Notes: a model not told the origin generated them from the letters alone. Shown: positions 1-11,957, counted from the stretch's first letter. The stretch: 64,000 nucleotides of DNA from Haemaphysalis longicornis (GCA_013339765.2 JABSTR010001152.1:1-64000); one strand, 5' to 3'. Translations and numbers: made by a program.

Positions 1-22
1 TTTTGTGTCAGTGCCCCTTTAA
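1..22. mobile_element. Terminus of a TTAA-flanked MITE
   Basis: The window opens with the end of a short repeat that reads, on the minus strand, TTAAAGGGGCACTGACACAA. The same terminus occurs at 61984-62005 on the plus strand and, with changes, at 42848-42873. Three copies next to TTAA suggest the terminal inverted repeat of a small DNA transposon, possibly piggyBac-like because of the TTAA. Only the end is inside the window. Confidence 0.5.
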
Positions 23-1285
23 ATAAATAAATAAAAATAAAAAAAAGATTCCCTTGCCTGGCCTACGCTTGCATCGCGCCGCGACTTTTTTCGTATGGGT
101 TTTCTAGAAGGGCTATACTGTACTGACAGAACACCACCGAACAAATAGGCTTATCTGGTGCCGCCCACATATGTCTCGCACGGTCTTGACCACGCGCTTA
201 CGATCAAAGTTAGTACAACTACTTTTTCCCCGCACAATAAAATCCTGGAATCAGCTTCCCCGGTAAATCATCCAAGGCGCAGGCGACAAGGAATTCCTTG
301 TACATGTGCGCAATTATCCACAAAACTAAATTTCTACACCATTCTTCCTAGTGCGCATGTCTGTTTATTGTGCTTCTTTTCTTTTCTGCGCGAGTGTATA
401 CACGTGTTTCTGCATACGTGTCTTTACTTTCAGTGCTGCATATTTTTTGTATATTATGCATATTTTGTATATTTGTAAATGTTTTTTTCTGTTTCCCTGT
501 TTCTTGTTATTCTTTATTCCTTTTTTGTTGGCACATTTAGTGTGTGAAAATGTGTTTTTAGCCCCTGCTGTAATGCCGTCTTGGCGAAGTGTAGTTATGT
601 GAAAAAATAAAAAATAAACGCGAAAGCATTAAGGCTTCACCAGGCGCGCTATGGAGCCACAAAGGGCGTGGCTCGTTTTGTATTTTAATGATGCGAAAGC
701 ACTAGGCACCCCACCGGGCTAAAAACCGCGCGTTGTGAGCAGCACGTGTAGCAAATTTTTAGCGCCGGCGAATAAAAAAAGTCACGACAGTAGAAGGGAA
801 CAGAACCCACGGGCAACAGGCAAGAAAGGGTCTTAACGACTACTCAGCATCTGCGTTGGGGTGCACTTAAATCTGCTTGCTCCCTTTGAATGCTAAAGGC
901 TTTGAAGGCTTCGTCTGGCAATATTTTACTGTTAAATCGCACGTGTGTCTGGCTGCTTCAACGAAGTTATCACAACGCGGATTCGTAACTTAAGCGTTCA
1001 AGCACAGCGTCGATTCGGGCTGGTTGGTATTCCATGATTGTATTTCCAGGAGTGCACAACAAGAAGGCACGGACAGACAAGAACAGGGTAGGAGCTGTCA
1101 GACCCTCACAGTCGACTCACCAATGCCCAACATACCCAGCCATGATTTTCACATGCCCATAAGAAGGATTTGTCAGATACGATGGAAGCAGCTGTAAGGG
1201 GCTCAGTCCAATTTCCGAAATATCACAACATCAGGAGACACAAGGGACATGCACAGGGTGAACGGGAAGTATCCCCTGTATCACA
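23..1285. other. Non-coding, presumed intron of the CEP290-like gene
   Basis: This A+T-rich stretch has short open frames only, with no splice-flanked coiled-coil exon and no transposon protein that I recognise. It lies downstream of the last visible exon of the minus-strand gene, so it is probably intronic. Confidence 0.5.
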
Positions 1286-1295
1286 ATAATGATTG

Positions 1296-1468
1296 TACCT
1301 CAGTAAAATGTGCTCTTGGGCTAGTTGGTGCGTTATGAATTACGAAAATTGCGCTGAATAGACAGAGGAAGAAAGACAGACAATGAGCAACTCACAACTC
1401 TTGTTGTGAGTTGCGCATTGTCTGTCTTTCTTCCTCTGTTTGTCTATTCAGCGCCATTTTCGTAATTC
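1296..1468 (+). mobile_element. GGGCTAGTTGGY hairpin element, copy 1
   Basis: The insert is flanked by a 10-bp direct repeat ATAATGATTG (1286-1295 and 1469-1478). After about 22 bp comes TTGGGCTAGTTGGTG (from 1317), then a nearly perfect inverted repeat: arm 1333-1399, a loop of a few bases, arm 1404-1471. The 3' arm stops where the head begins, so the head itself is not mirrored. There is no open frame, no clear A/B box and no poly(A). The direct repeats indicate insertion by a transposition-like event. The family is not one I can name. Confidence 0.7.
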
Positions 1469-1478
1469 ATAATGATTG

Positions 1479-2273
1479 CATCGTGCGTACCCGGTGTGTT
1501 CATTGTACTTCAAATATGCAACAAGCTCCCATCATAGGGTTACTGAGAGACACGTTGGCATTTCATTCTTATCACGGGCAGTTAGCTTTCTACGAACGTT
1601 GGCTTTGCTTTAGAAATGCATGTCTTTACAGCAGTGACTTTGCAGCAATGCGTTTTTATCCAGTGTCAGGGAAGTATACTGAATAGGGACTGGGGTTGAT
1701 GTTAATGTCTTTGTGCCTCGAATCGCAATGCAACGGTGTTGACCGTACCAGCGGCGACAAAGACTTCGGGGAGATATACATTGATTTTTCATCATCCCCT
1801 TGGAAATTACTCCCGTCGACAAAGTACCACTAGAACCATGGTTTTCTAAGCTTAGCTTCTTAGCTTAGCTTAACATCTTAGCTTAGCTTAGCGTCTTTAA
1901 GACAAGGATTGTTTTTCTCCACGCCGGAAGACGGATACAAAATACGGTGGAACAGCCCACGTTATCATTATCTCATTACTTACGCTGTCAGAGCTTGTCT
2001 TTATAAGAAATGTGCACACGGAAGCCGGCCAAGTTTCGGCAGGTGGTGCTTGGGCCAGTTGCTTATCCAGATAACAAAAAAAGCATACCCACTGTCTGTA
2101 CACAGTGCAGTACAAGAAAATGTACGGCACGCTAAATAAACATCCACGATGATAAGACGTGGTCTTGCTGTCGACCAATATCCCACAGCAGCAGGAGTGC
2201 CTAACCAACGCAGACAGGCCGAGGACGTCTTCTGTTTCTCCGTATTGAGTTACATTTGGTCACGTGATCTCAC
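1479..2273. other. Non-coding, presumed intron
   Basis: No supported exon. A short degenerate tandem repeat of TTAGCTTAGC-like units sits at 1846-1893. The remainder shows no coding signal beyond short open frames. Confidence 0.5.
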
Positions 2274-2387
2274 CTGTGCACGCGTGAGCTCGTCCGCGGT
2301 GGCGTCCATCTGATCGGCGGCATCGGCCAGCTTGGCGGTCAGCTCTCCCAGCTGGGACTGCAGCGAGTGTTTCTCCCCATCGGCTTC
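2274..2387 (-). CDS. CEP290: CEP290-like gene, internal exon (eighth listed)
   Basis: A 114-nt exon in phase 0 on both sides. On the minus strand it is preceded by a CTCTTAG acceptor and followed by a GTGAGA donor. It encodes 38 residues of heptad-rich coiled coil, starting EADGEKHSLQSQLGEL and ending ADELTRAQ. It corresponds to the human CEP290 segment that begins TEANEKIEVQNQ, directly after the segment matched by the exon at 8169-8303. CEP290 is a long coiled-coil protein of the ciliary transition zone that tethers axoneme to membrane. The following exons must lie left of position 1. Identity rests on order and spacing of exons as much as on residues, because coiled coils are easily matched by chance. 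Confidence 0.7.
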
Positions 2388-2804
2388 CTAAGAGTGCGTG
2401 GGTGGCGGGAGAGGGAAAATCGAACCGTTCTCAGAACAATGGACCGTTGGCGCTCACTCCGGCTCCCTCGCATCCCTCGTGAACACGTTTGCCGGCGTTC
2501 AAGTTTACGGCGAAGCAGTATATTTCTAACCTCCACAGTTCTCATTCCGGTGAAGCCGCTTTACTCGGGGCCGCTCCGGCGTTCCTTTTCGCCCCCTCCT
2601 AATAAAGCCCCTTTTGCCGGTGTCTTTCACGTTCAAGCATAAGCGGCTGCCTGTTTGTGTGTGCACCTGCGGGGAGTGGAGGCAGGAAGGGTGGGGCGTG
2701 CACGCGAAGGTGTAGGTTTCATGCGTCCACTGATGGCATGTCCGTTGTGCGGGCGGAAGGCTTCCACGTGGACCACAAGAGTGCAGCCCGAAAGAACCCA
2801 GTCC

Positions 2805-2995
2805 CATTTGAACTCGTCCCGTTTGAACCCATTCCCGAAACGCCCTTCCCGTTTGGCGCGTTCCTTGTGCGCCCGTTACCGAAATGCCCTTCCCGTTTGA
2901 CCACTTTGTTTCAACCCGTTCCCAAAACGCCCTTCCAGTTTCAACCGCTCCCAAAACACCCTTCCCATTTGAACCCGTATCGTTTCAACCCGATC
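2805..2995 (+). repeat. Degenerate CCCGTTTGAACCC minisatellite
   Basis: Irregular units resembling CCCTTCCCGTTTGAACC and CCCGTTCCCAAAACG repeat about six times. The same motif family is present in the opposite orientation at 5190-5310. The overlapping open frames on both strands are by-products of the repeat. Confidence 0.6.
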
Positions 2996-2999
2996 GAAT

Positions 3000-3890
3000 T
3001 TTTGAAAGTATGCGTTACTGTTTTTGAAAGTGTTCCCCAAAATCTTCATCCGAGGAACAGGCCATGCATTACTGTAAAAACTTCTACGTAGCAATCTATC
3101 TGGAATTGAGCATACGGCCGATATTTTCGGCCGGTAAAAGTTCGCGAATGTCTCAAGCCGATACCATGCTCTTGAAGCTTTTTGAACAACGAAATGTTTT
3201 CGCATTTCTCGTTTGTCTGGCTACTGTACGGAAACAAAAAAAGTTTGTTCGTTCATTCATGACTTTCGCCAGAAAAGAAACAATCGCGCTGTAGCAAATT
3301 AAATTATGCTCTCGGGAGGCTTTATTGTTTCCAGTATCTATGCTCCTAGCGGCCACCACGGCGAACTGATCAGCCGGGGCCGGAAAGTTTTCACTGCCAT
3401 AAAACTTGTGCACGAAATACCTTGCATCAATGTGGGTTCAAATTCCGACAATTTCACGGTTTTTTATAATCAAGAGGCGTGCACCCAAGTGGAAATGCGA
3501 CTACAGCGAGGACCTAATCGATTAAACTGCGTGCATTGCATGTGATGCATGTCGATCTGTACTGGCATTTCATAGAAAAGAAATGATCTCAAGCCGGCAG
3601 CTGGTTCCGCAAAAACTGTTTGAAACATTTTAGATGGATGACTGCCTAAATGTTTGCTGTTGCATTTCCACGTACTGTGCTCCCTATGTATTAAGCATAA
3701 AAAAGTACACGCAAGAGAATGCAGCATGGGGTGTTCTTTAAGTCTGGATGAAAAATGAGTGCGAACCATTTCCTTTAAGAAAACATTTCAGCTTTAGGCT
3801 TCACTCGACATTTTTTTACAGACATTTGCGTTCAAAGTGACCGTTAGCCACACATTACAATGGATCGTACCACTGGCGTAGCCCATAATT
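3000..3890. other. Intronic, nothing recognised
   Basis: A+T-rich sequence with only short open frames. I see no splice-flanked exon, RNA gene or transposon protein. Confidence 0.5.
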
Positions 3891-4447
3891 CAGTAAAAGC
3901 TCGTTAATTCGAACTCGAAGGGGACCATAAAATTGTTCGAATTAAGCGGAGTTCGTATTAGCGGGTCGGCACTAGAATGAATGGACTTCGTGCAACACCG
4001 CACGGGCAGAACACAAAAAAAAGCCAACTCTGGACTCGTTATCGCGTATTAGGCGCTGTTTGTGGCAGCCGATTTTGTAAATAATGTGCATGAAACTTCA
4101 ATAGCGAACGGCGCCGGGGGCGCGGCGCCCGCTGCGGAAGCGAAATTAGTTGTCGCAGCAGCGCAGCGTGTGCGCTACGCTTTCTGTTTCGTTGTTTTGC
4201 ATCGCTAGTAAATTTGGTTTGGTTTGGATCTGCAACACATAGTAGTCCCTCTGGACCGACTTCTTCTGCGAAGAGCGACGGCAACCAGTGGACCCCAGTT
4301 CGAATTAACCGCTCTGGATAGCGGAGCGTTCGAATTAACAAGAGTTTTCCCCCATTGAAATATACAGGGCTGTGCCGGGACCAGGGCATGAGTTCGAATT
4401 AACCGGATGTTGAAATTAACCGAGTTCGAATTAACGAGCTTTTACTG
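3891..4447. mobile_element. Non-autonomous pogo/Tigger-type transposon
   Basis: The ends are a perfect terminal inverted repeat of about 27 bp beginning CAGTAAAAGCTCGTTAATTC (left, 3891-3917) and mirrored at 4421-4447. Related TTCGAATTAA motifs recur as sub-terminal repeats inside. A CAGT start is typical of pogo/Tigger elements of the Tc1/mariner superfamily. The right flank begins TA but the left flank reads TT, so the expected TA duplication is not intact. The 557-bp interior encodes no transposase that I recognise, so it would depend on a partner element. Confidence 0.7.
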
Positions 4448-5185
4448 TACTGACTGCTTTCATAAAATACGGTTTTTTTTCTGTGGTTAGCTAGATTGGG
4501 TAATTATATTTCGCGAGATCTTTTTCCTGCGTAGAAAGAAAACAGTAGCCCTGCACTACCCCTAGTAAGTTATTAATTGTATTTGCTAAAAGACCCAAGT
4601 TCGAAAGAGCTACGGTCGCTGCAAACTGGCACTGCGACCGCGGAAAAGTTCTATTTTGTTAATTGTCGTCTTTTCCTTTTTTGCGTCTGTTGCATGTGGA
4701 AAGAAGTGCATGTGCATTCGTGTATAAAACAATTCAATGCTTTGAAACAGACATATGCAACCGTCGTGACTAGAACCATCACCGCTGCCGGAGTACGCCT
4801 GCGAGCAACGCATTCAAGACCGCTCGACCAATGCGGAAGCTGACGGTGCGGTTTCAGCTGTCATTCACCAACACTGTATCGGGTCGGACGTAACGAAGCA
4901 ACCTACGTGTTGCTTAATTTGGCGCCGCGTATCGTGAGACGGACCATTGCAATAACGTTGCAATTTATTAGGGCGTCTCTGTACTTTGGTTCCGCCATCC
5001 GTAACGTCTGTTTCACGGTGGAATACTTGTGGCGCAACTTCAATTTAATTTTCCCGCGGACGCAAGTAATATCTGACTTTTGGTTACGTTGGACCTAACT
5101 CAGAACATGGGATGGGGTCAAATTTCTGTCGCATGCAACTACAAAAATCGCAGGCCTCGGTCCGAGTCACCTGGGTCGAACTGGG
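4448..5185. other. Intronic, nothing recognised
   Basis: Short open frames only and no match to a known element by eye. Confidence 0.4.
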
Positions 5186-5189
5186 TACG

Positions 5190-5310
5190 TCATTCCGGGA
5201 AGGGGCTAAATGGGAAAGGGCGAAAAGGGAAGGTCGTTTGGCACCGTGTTGACGCGGGAGGGAACAAGCGGGAAGGTTGGAACGGGAATGGGTTCAAACG
5301 GGAACCTCCC
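5190..5310 (-). repeat. Minisatellite, inverted relative to 2805-2995
   Basis: Units such as GGGAAAGGGCGAAAAGGGAA and GGGTTCAAACGGGAA are reverse complements of the motif at 2805-2995. The pairing in opposite orientation 2.3 kb apart suggests both are parts of one dispersed repeat family. Confidence 0.5.
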
Positions 5311-5839
5311 GACAACGAACAGCCGCATGCGACCTGTCTGCTGTCTGCACTGGCCGAGCGGATTGGCGGGGAGGTGACACAGAGAGTAAGATGCTTACGA
5401 CGCGGGAGGGACACAGGCAGCCCCTACTCGCGTCCTTCCGAGTTTCATTCAGCTAAATGGCTAGGAATTGTGCTCAAGGGCAAATTACAAACAAACGTGG
5501 TTTGTTTTGTGCACTCCGCCGACTGCGCCCAGCTCCGCTGGTCATCCATCTTCACGCCGCGGAAGGGAACTAATTTTTATAGATAATCTTAATATATTTA
5601 CATTTAAGCGTCTGTTTAAAATTTCTATTGAGCGTTTTTAACGAACTGGCCACCGAGTTGCTATTTACCGTATATTAACACAAGTTTACAGTTATGTTCT
5701 ATGCCTTAGGGCAAACTTGTGCAACTGAACTGAGAACTTCAATGGGATCTATCGTTTCGGATAAAAGGTCCCAGGGGAAGAACAACCACACTAGTGCGCA
5801 AAGTGAAGTGCCACGAGCTTGTCAGGCTTTACGTTCACA

Positions 5840-6018
5840 AAAAAATTGACAGCTGGGCTAGTTGGTTTTGATTCATCGTAAGTAGCGCGTGAAACGGGAC
5901 ACAGAAAAGAGGACACACACGACGGCGCTATCGTTTAGCGCCGTCGTGTGTGTCTTCTCTTCTGTGTCTTCTCTCTTCTGTGTCTTCTGTCTTCTCTTCA
6001 AGCGCTACTTACGATGAA
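5840..6018 (+). mobile_element. GGGCTAGTTGGY hairpin element, copy 2
   Basis: Flanked by a perfect 12-bp direct repeat TTTACGTTCACA (5828-5839 and 6019-6030). After about 14 bp comes CTGGGCTAGTTGGTTTTG, then an arm starting ATTCATCGTAAGTAGCGC and its complement ending GCGCTACTTACGATGAAT. The centre is GACGGCGCTATCGTTTAGCG. Part of the 3' arm holds three extra CTTCTGTGT-type units (5953-5998) missing from the 5' arm. The arm sequence differs from copy 1, but the layout of head, arm, loop and arm is the same. Confidence 0.75.
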
Positions 6019-6030
6019 TTTACGTTCACA

Positions 6031-7089
6031 TTACAATCATTAACATCGACACCCGCTGTGTGCCCACTACCAGACGGGATACAAAGGCGAGAAGTCTCTA
6101 GCAGAATCGCTAACGTTATGGATTTCACTTGAAAGCGCGCGCTTGTGTTGTGTACTTTTGTGCATCTTTCGTATAAATGTGAACTGTACACAATTGTGTA
6201 TAAAAACTTTAACTAGCCTAACAAGGGTACCCTGCAAGTGCATATTAATAGCAACCATTATTTCGGGGTACATTCTTGTTGTGATCCACTTCTTCATACT
6301 TGCATTTTTCACTGCGAGAGTAGCGGCCGCTACAATTTCTCGCCACTGTGGAGAAATGCGCATTAAAGTCAAGAGACACAACAAGCGAAACTAGAGGACT
6401 CCCGTGCCTGGTCCCACCTTCGGCATACTTGTTTTTAATGCAGCAACAAGAACGCTGTGATCCTTGTTTTTCTCGTGCTAGAAAATGTAACATGAGTACA
6501 AACCAAAGGTGCCGGCCGCCTATGCTGTGCAGGAGCCGATTTAGCTGTTGCTTCCACCGCACATTTAGGTAGTCATGAGCCGCAAAAACCGACACCTGTG
6601 ACTACCTGTGTCATAGTGTCTTTGTCGGCATTCTTTGCATATCTGTTTCAAAATTCCTGTACGCAAGTAAAATAGGAAAAATTTAGGGGAATCCTTTGAT
6701 AAATTTTCCAAAATGGTTACTTGGTGTTTAGCATTTTACATAATTGCTGCCTATTTCGGACGCAGCCAAACATTCCTATGAAGAATACATTTCCTTGACA
6801 TTCCACTAAAGAAAGCGCTGTTCGCCTTCCTTTACCCTCAGCGAAGATAGAACACCCACTGCAAGAATTATTTCACGAAAATGCAGTTGCTGCCGGGGCA
6901 CAAGCTACACGGCGATGCAACCTCGCAACTGCGGCTGCCCGGTCCTCTTCGTTTTCTTGGATATACAATAGCCATGCATTCACTTTTACGCATTTTTTTT
7001 CTCTCATGTTCATGACCAGTTTCTGCGCGTTCAATCTTGCTTCTAGAAATCCCTCAGTTCCGCACCATCCCCTGCTTCGCTGCTGTGCT
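6031..7089. other. Intronic, nothing recognised
   Basis: No splice-flanked coiled-coil exon and no transposon protein seen. Open frames are short and unsupported. Confidence 0.4.
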
Positions 7090-7235
7090 GAGACTGACGT
7101 CACTGGCGATGACGTTATCCCGGAGTGACCACGCTTTTAGTCTAGGCATTATTGATGCCGTCACTTCTAATATTGCGTCACATCCGTTAATGATGCGACG
7201 TGTGCATTCAACGTGAACCTGCTCTCCTACAACGA
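7090..7235 (+). repeat. Dispersed repeat related to 13936-14070
   Basis: Both regions share GACGTCAC(T/C)GG, a following GATGACGTTA or AGCGACGTTA, GGCATTA(T/G)TG and (T/G)CGTCACTTCT in the same order and orientation. No open frame spans either copy. It looks like a diverged short interspersed element. Confidence 0.4.
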
Positions 7236-8168
7236 ACACTTTTTTCACAGCCTGATCTCTTAATCGGCCCTCAGTGGCATCGCTGTGGCCTTCCGTGGAC
7301 TTGCAGTAGCGCCCAGTGGCCTGGAAGCGTCTTGAAATGTCCCCACCAAGTTCCGTTGCGAGGGCTCCAAAAAAGAGACCTGGTGTGGCCAGTAAGTGCT
7401 AACCCCAATTAATGACATGCGCCTAACAAAGCAGCGACAAATACGCACCCGCTTTATCACTTTGTTTCGAAAAGTGCAGTTTTGATAATTACTATAACAT
7501 CCACGCACGGCCATGGAATGAGCTCGCGTACGGGACCAGAGCAACGCACTTCTGCCCCATGACACGCCTTTCTCTACAACCGACGTTGGCAAACAAATGA
7601 ATGCTCATCGAATCCCCTCATTGCGACATCCCTCTATGTTCCCACAATGCAACACTGATGTTTCCTCGACGCCCTAAAGATGAGGTCCGGGTAACTAGCC
7701 GAATTAATAACCCTCCTTGCACGACTCAAGCTGGCCGACGAATAAAAGGTGCAGAGCAATGATACCATGTCCCCAGGTGGCGTACTAACGCGCAGCGATG
7801 TTTGCGCCAGTGAGTAGGAAGAAACAAAGGCAATATCTTTTTGAGCCCGTTGTCTAAACTTCACTCTCCCACGCACCTGAACTATAGGCTTACGAGAAGC
7901 AATAATCCAGTATGAACTCGTGCACCCAGCCTCGCAACAAAGCACTGGATCATCAGGGGCGGAGTTCTGAGTTGTGTGTTCCAAAAGTTCCCATTTGTAT
8001 CGTGACGTAGCTACACTTGCGAGACCTCTGACCAACGACTCCACGCACCGAAACACCACGGTACGCCTTCCCTGTGCTGCGTTGCATCCTGGTCGCCCAT
8101 TTTCAGCCAACCGGGGCTTGTTTCGAAATGAACCCTTTGAAACAAACAGCGCGCATCGGGAGGCCCAC

Positions 8169-8303
8169 CTGCAGGTCGGCCAGCAGCTGCGCCATCTGGA
8201 CGTTCTTGTCGCGCAGCTTGGCGCTGAGCTGCCGGTCCGTCTCCTGCATGGACCGCTCCAGCTGGCTGGACACCTGGTCCAGCTCACGCTCCAGCTGGGA
8301 CAC
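8169..8303 (-). CDS. CEP290: CEP290-like gene, internal exon (seventh listed)
   Basis: The 135-nt exon has an acceptor TGGCCCACAG and a donor GTGGGC, phase 0 at both ends, and encodes 45 residues. The peptide starts VSQLERELDQVSSQLE and ends LRDKNVQMAQLLADLQ. The latter aligns with the human CEP290 stretch LSKKNYELIQYLDEIQ, the best single match in the gene. Codon third positions are strongly G/C-rich (CTG, CAG, GAG), unlike the A+T-rich intron around it. The antisense open frame at 7974-8327 is a shadow of this exon. Confidence 0.75.
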
Positions 8304-10892
8304 CTGTGGGCCAGGCAATTGGGTTAGCGCATACGTTTCAAACGTATTTCCAACCAATGCAAAATTGGCAAGTATTGCCAAGGATGATGAGTTAATCTTT
8401 ACAACACCTCCGTCTCCATTGGTTTTCGTGTTTTCATTTTCCACACTGCTCATACGCACGGCTAACCTTTTCTTTGTATATTCACCTATATTAATTCAAA
8501 AGACACTGGTTAGCCAGCGCTTCTGTACATCTCTCCTTTCTGTGTCGTGATTTTTGCATGTAATGCAAAATGCAATGCGGATTTTGCATGTAATTTTGGT
8601 TCTGACATGAAGCTTGCGTTGTACTGGATTCCCAAGCAGGCGGATAAATGCCGCTTCTTTAGAGGCTACTACACAATTGCTGCACAAAATAATATCCCGA
8701 ACGACATGACCGTTAGTCTGAGCAAAAATCGACATGACCGTTACGCGACCTAAAATATTTCCAAATCGATTTCCTCTTCGTGGTCGCTTCGAACCGTAAA
8801 TGAGCCCTGATTGTGACCTCCGCACGGACAAGGAGGCTCGACTGAACATGCAATTACCGATTGCCTTGGGATACGTTTTTTTTTTCTTTTTTTTTATGCT
8901 CCGAAACGTCTTTTATGATTCCAGCTTTGTTATTTGTACATACGAATTTTCCGATGAAAATTTCAGTTCAGAAACTGCTCGCTCATCTGCTATGTCAGTC
9001 ACATCTACGCGGGGTGAAAACATTACGCAAGCCTTCATTTATCATTGGCGTCAGTTCAGTTATATGAACCTGAGTCTAGGCCTACCTAGAAACCCATAAC
9101 TTAATATTAGCTCTGTTGTTCTGCCAGCATAAATGTTGTTTATAAATTTGTTACAAATGCCCAAGTACGCAATAAGCTGATGATTAACGTCCCTTTTTCT
9201 GGCTACAAACGAGGATAGCTTCTAGGCGCTGCTTCTTCATAGCCGACGATGCTGTCAACAACTTCATAGCTGACGATGCTGTCGTCTCCTTTGCCATTAT
9301 TTTTTGTTGCTGAGTTACCTCATTTTTGTGTGTATTTTTTAAACGAAGCCTGTATGACTATTGTTGAGTGTATATTTGATCTCCGAGAACGAAAATAACT
9401 GCGGCTGCACAAATCGTCTAGGCACCAGGCCTCCTGTAGCGCAAGGAATTGAAAAAAGAGTGACCAGTACGACGAGAACAGCCACGTGCGTACTGGGGTC
9501 CTCTTCTGGGATTGCAAAACTTACGAGGGAGCCTCACCATAAAGTACGTTGACACATTTTTCATTGTTAACCCCTGGACTCTTTCACCTAAAGACACTGA
9601 AACACCTATTTCTGTGGCCGCCTTTTGTGTTCTGGTAGTCTTACACAACCGCAGTGTTGCGGAAAAAAGCCAACTTTCCATCAGCTGCCGCGCAGATGGA
9701 AAGTCAGCACGACATCAGCACGACATCAGTAGCCTTGTCCGATATGGAGGCAGCTTTCTTAAAAAAGAACTGGTCGTGGTAATGACTAGCTGACACGTGT
9801 GGGACAGCGGCAAGCGATTCCGTTATTTTAATCTGTGTATAATCGTAACCTTTTCTGTATCTCTTGTATATTTGTTGCTATATATTTCACCTTGATTCAA
9901 TAAAATTCAGTTGGAAGTAGCGCTTGTCCCTGTTTTTTCTGCGCTTAAGATGAACGTCATGGAAGACCAACTAGCCCGAACACAAGCCCTTCTCCATGCA
10001 GACAAGTCACACGTGGGTGCCATGCAGCGAAGCTGTTTCTGCGCTGGCGGCAGTGTTTGGCAAAAACTTGAGGACAAAAGGGGGAGCGGCCCTCTGGGGA
10101 GCGGTCCTCAAGGAGCCCTTGAGGACCCCTCTTTAAAAACCACTGTTCCAGGGCGCCGGACGGGATTCCATGAGCTGCCTTCCTCACCTAGCCCCTGGTG
10201 ACCAGCCGAAGCTGATCCTCCAGGCCAGGGACGGACCGCATCGCATGCTAGGGCAGTAGTAGCTGTATAAACGTTTATTAGCCGCAAAAGCGTGACGGAA
10301 TAGGTGGGTTATGAGGGCAAGAAATAAGGGTGGCTGGTGGGTGTTCTTCGCTGTAGTCCCACTCTCCTGCTTACGTAATGGGCAGTTCTCGTACTGAATG
10401 GGGAACATGCCATTGAGTAAGTTGGGGTGAGGGAAAGACCCTGATTGTGTCTGTCGATGCATTACTTGCTGCTCCAGCGAGATTTTCGGGTGCGGGGCGG
10501 GACGTTTCTGCCTGTCATCTTGATAGTATGCCCCTATCTAGCAAGTTATCATAGGTTGACTTCCCGCCTCCGCCACGGCCTTTGCCAGTTACGCTAAACG
10601 CACGGGCCTTTCGGGGGCAAACTCGTTGTTTTCCACCGAGGAGTGTCTCGGAACCCACACGTACCTCCGGGCGTGTGCGCGATAGCAGACACTTCTGGAC
10701 GTACATATACCCTCCGAGAATAAAATGAGTGGTGATTTTTATGGTGCTTGCGTTCTTGTGTTTCGTGTGCGTTGTTATTATTTTATCGGCAGCCGTTACC
10801 CATGCCAGCGTCACCAGCCAATTTGCGAAAGCCACGAAATTAGTCCGTCTACACTTTTAAAGACCGAGGCGGTGCGAACGAACTCGGCGTAC
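8304..10892. other. Intron of the CEP290-like gene
   Basis: About 2.6 kb. At 9964-9977 a reverse-orientation GGGCTAGTTGGT head lies beside a segment ending AAGTAGCGCTTGTCCCTG, a partial relative of the hairpin family. No exon or transposon protein is visible. Confidence 0.5.
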
Positions 10893-10946
10893 CTGCTTTC
10901 CTAGCGCCCTGTTTTCGTCCTTCAGCCTGGTCACCTGCGACGCTTG
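10893..10946 (-). CDS. CEP290: CEP290-like gene, 54-nt exon (sixth listed)
   Basis: Acceptor TTTTCGCCCAG, donor GTACGC, phase 0 on both sides. It encodes 18 residues, QASQVTRLKDENRALGKQ, with leucine and valine in heptad spacing. In the CEP290 order this matches the region around ENSKLRRENKRLKKK of the human protein. It lies 585 bp from the preceding exon, the closest pair in the gene. The exon is too short to identify alone; its splice signals, phase and place in the series support it. Confidence 0.6.
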
Positions 10947-11531
10947 CTGGGCGAAAAGAGACGAAGAGAAGACGGTGAGTAAAGGAGCCGGGCTTTTTTA
11001 ATCAAACGGGCCAGGACGACAAATTACAAGTTTGCAAGTTTGGCCGATTAAAACGGCTGCTGTGCCAGTGAAACCAATATAAAATAACGCAAATTTTTAC
11101 CGGTGACACCAATTTCATCGCAAACTTCACACAAATATCTCAAGTATTAGGGAAAAGAGACGAAGCAGCGGCGACTCGCAGGCAGCAATGTCTGTGCGAC
11201 GTGGCCGAATCTTGTGGGCGCCATTGCGGCCGCCGACCTAGGCTGCTGCCAAGAAACGTGGGGCTTCTCGTTCCGTTTCACGTTTTCACGTTTCACGTAA
11301 CGTGCAGCTCACACACCGTTAGCCGTGTTCTTCTGCTGGTCAGCATGTCTCTCCTGCACGTGACTCTGGCACGAAATTTGAAGGAGTTTCCAGATTTCGC
11401 GCCATTTTCAGTTTTAAAAAATGCTCTTCCGCAGCTGGAAGGGAGCTCAGTGAGTTACCAAAGGCTTGTTCCTTCAAACTAAGCAAAGTTGTATTTCGCC
11501 TTGTGGTCCCTCTCTGCCGGGGCTACCTTAC

Positions 11532-11585
11532 CTTCTCGGCAGTCTGCAGACGCTGCCGCAACTCGGCCAACTCGTCGTCTTCCTC
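11532..11585 (-). CDS. CEP290: CEP290-like gene, 54-nt exon (fifth listed)
   Basis: Acceptor CTACGTGCAG and donor GTAAGG, phase 0 to phase 0. It encodes 18 residues, EEDDELAELRQRLQTAEK, which line up with DRELEDMEKELEKEKK of human CEP290. High G/C at third positions and strong acidic heptads mark it as coding within A+T-rich introns. It is followed directly in the transcript by the exon at 10893-10946. Confidence 0.65.
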
Positions 11586-11957
11586 CTGCACGTAGCGAAA
11601 AATGACACCGAATCGGGCACTTTAAACCGCAGCAGCACATTCATCCCGAAAAAAATCACGTGAAGACTGGCACATTTCTATTTTCACACGCTTAACTGGC
11701 AAGGCACGCAAACGGAGAACAGGTAACGCACGTGCAAACTGGAAATGTACGTTTGTTTTTTAAAGACGATAGTCTTTCTTGGGCTACTTGACCACAGAAA
11801 TTTTCGGTCTGTCTGTATGTCCCTCAATTCAGCCGCCCGGCCAAAGATAACGGACGTTGGACACGACGTTTATATATCCACAAACATTCCTAAGCATCTA
11901 GATCTGGTTTCAGTGTTCATACTTCTCAACATTGTTGGACAAAAATAAAACATTACA

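Noticed and set aside
2526..3091. Overlapping open frames of 80-144 residues on both strands
   Set aside because: They overlie a minisatellite and contain its repeated peptides; no splice or start context supports them.
7634..8459. Open frames of 217 and 118 residues around the CEP290-like exon
   Set aside because: Only the splice-bounded 135 nt are coding; the rest is read-through into introns or a shifted frame.
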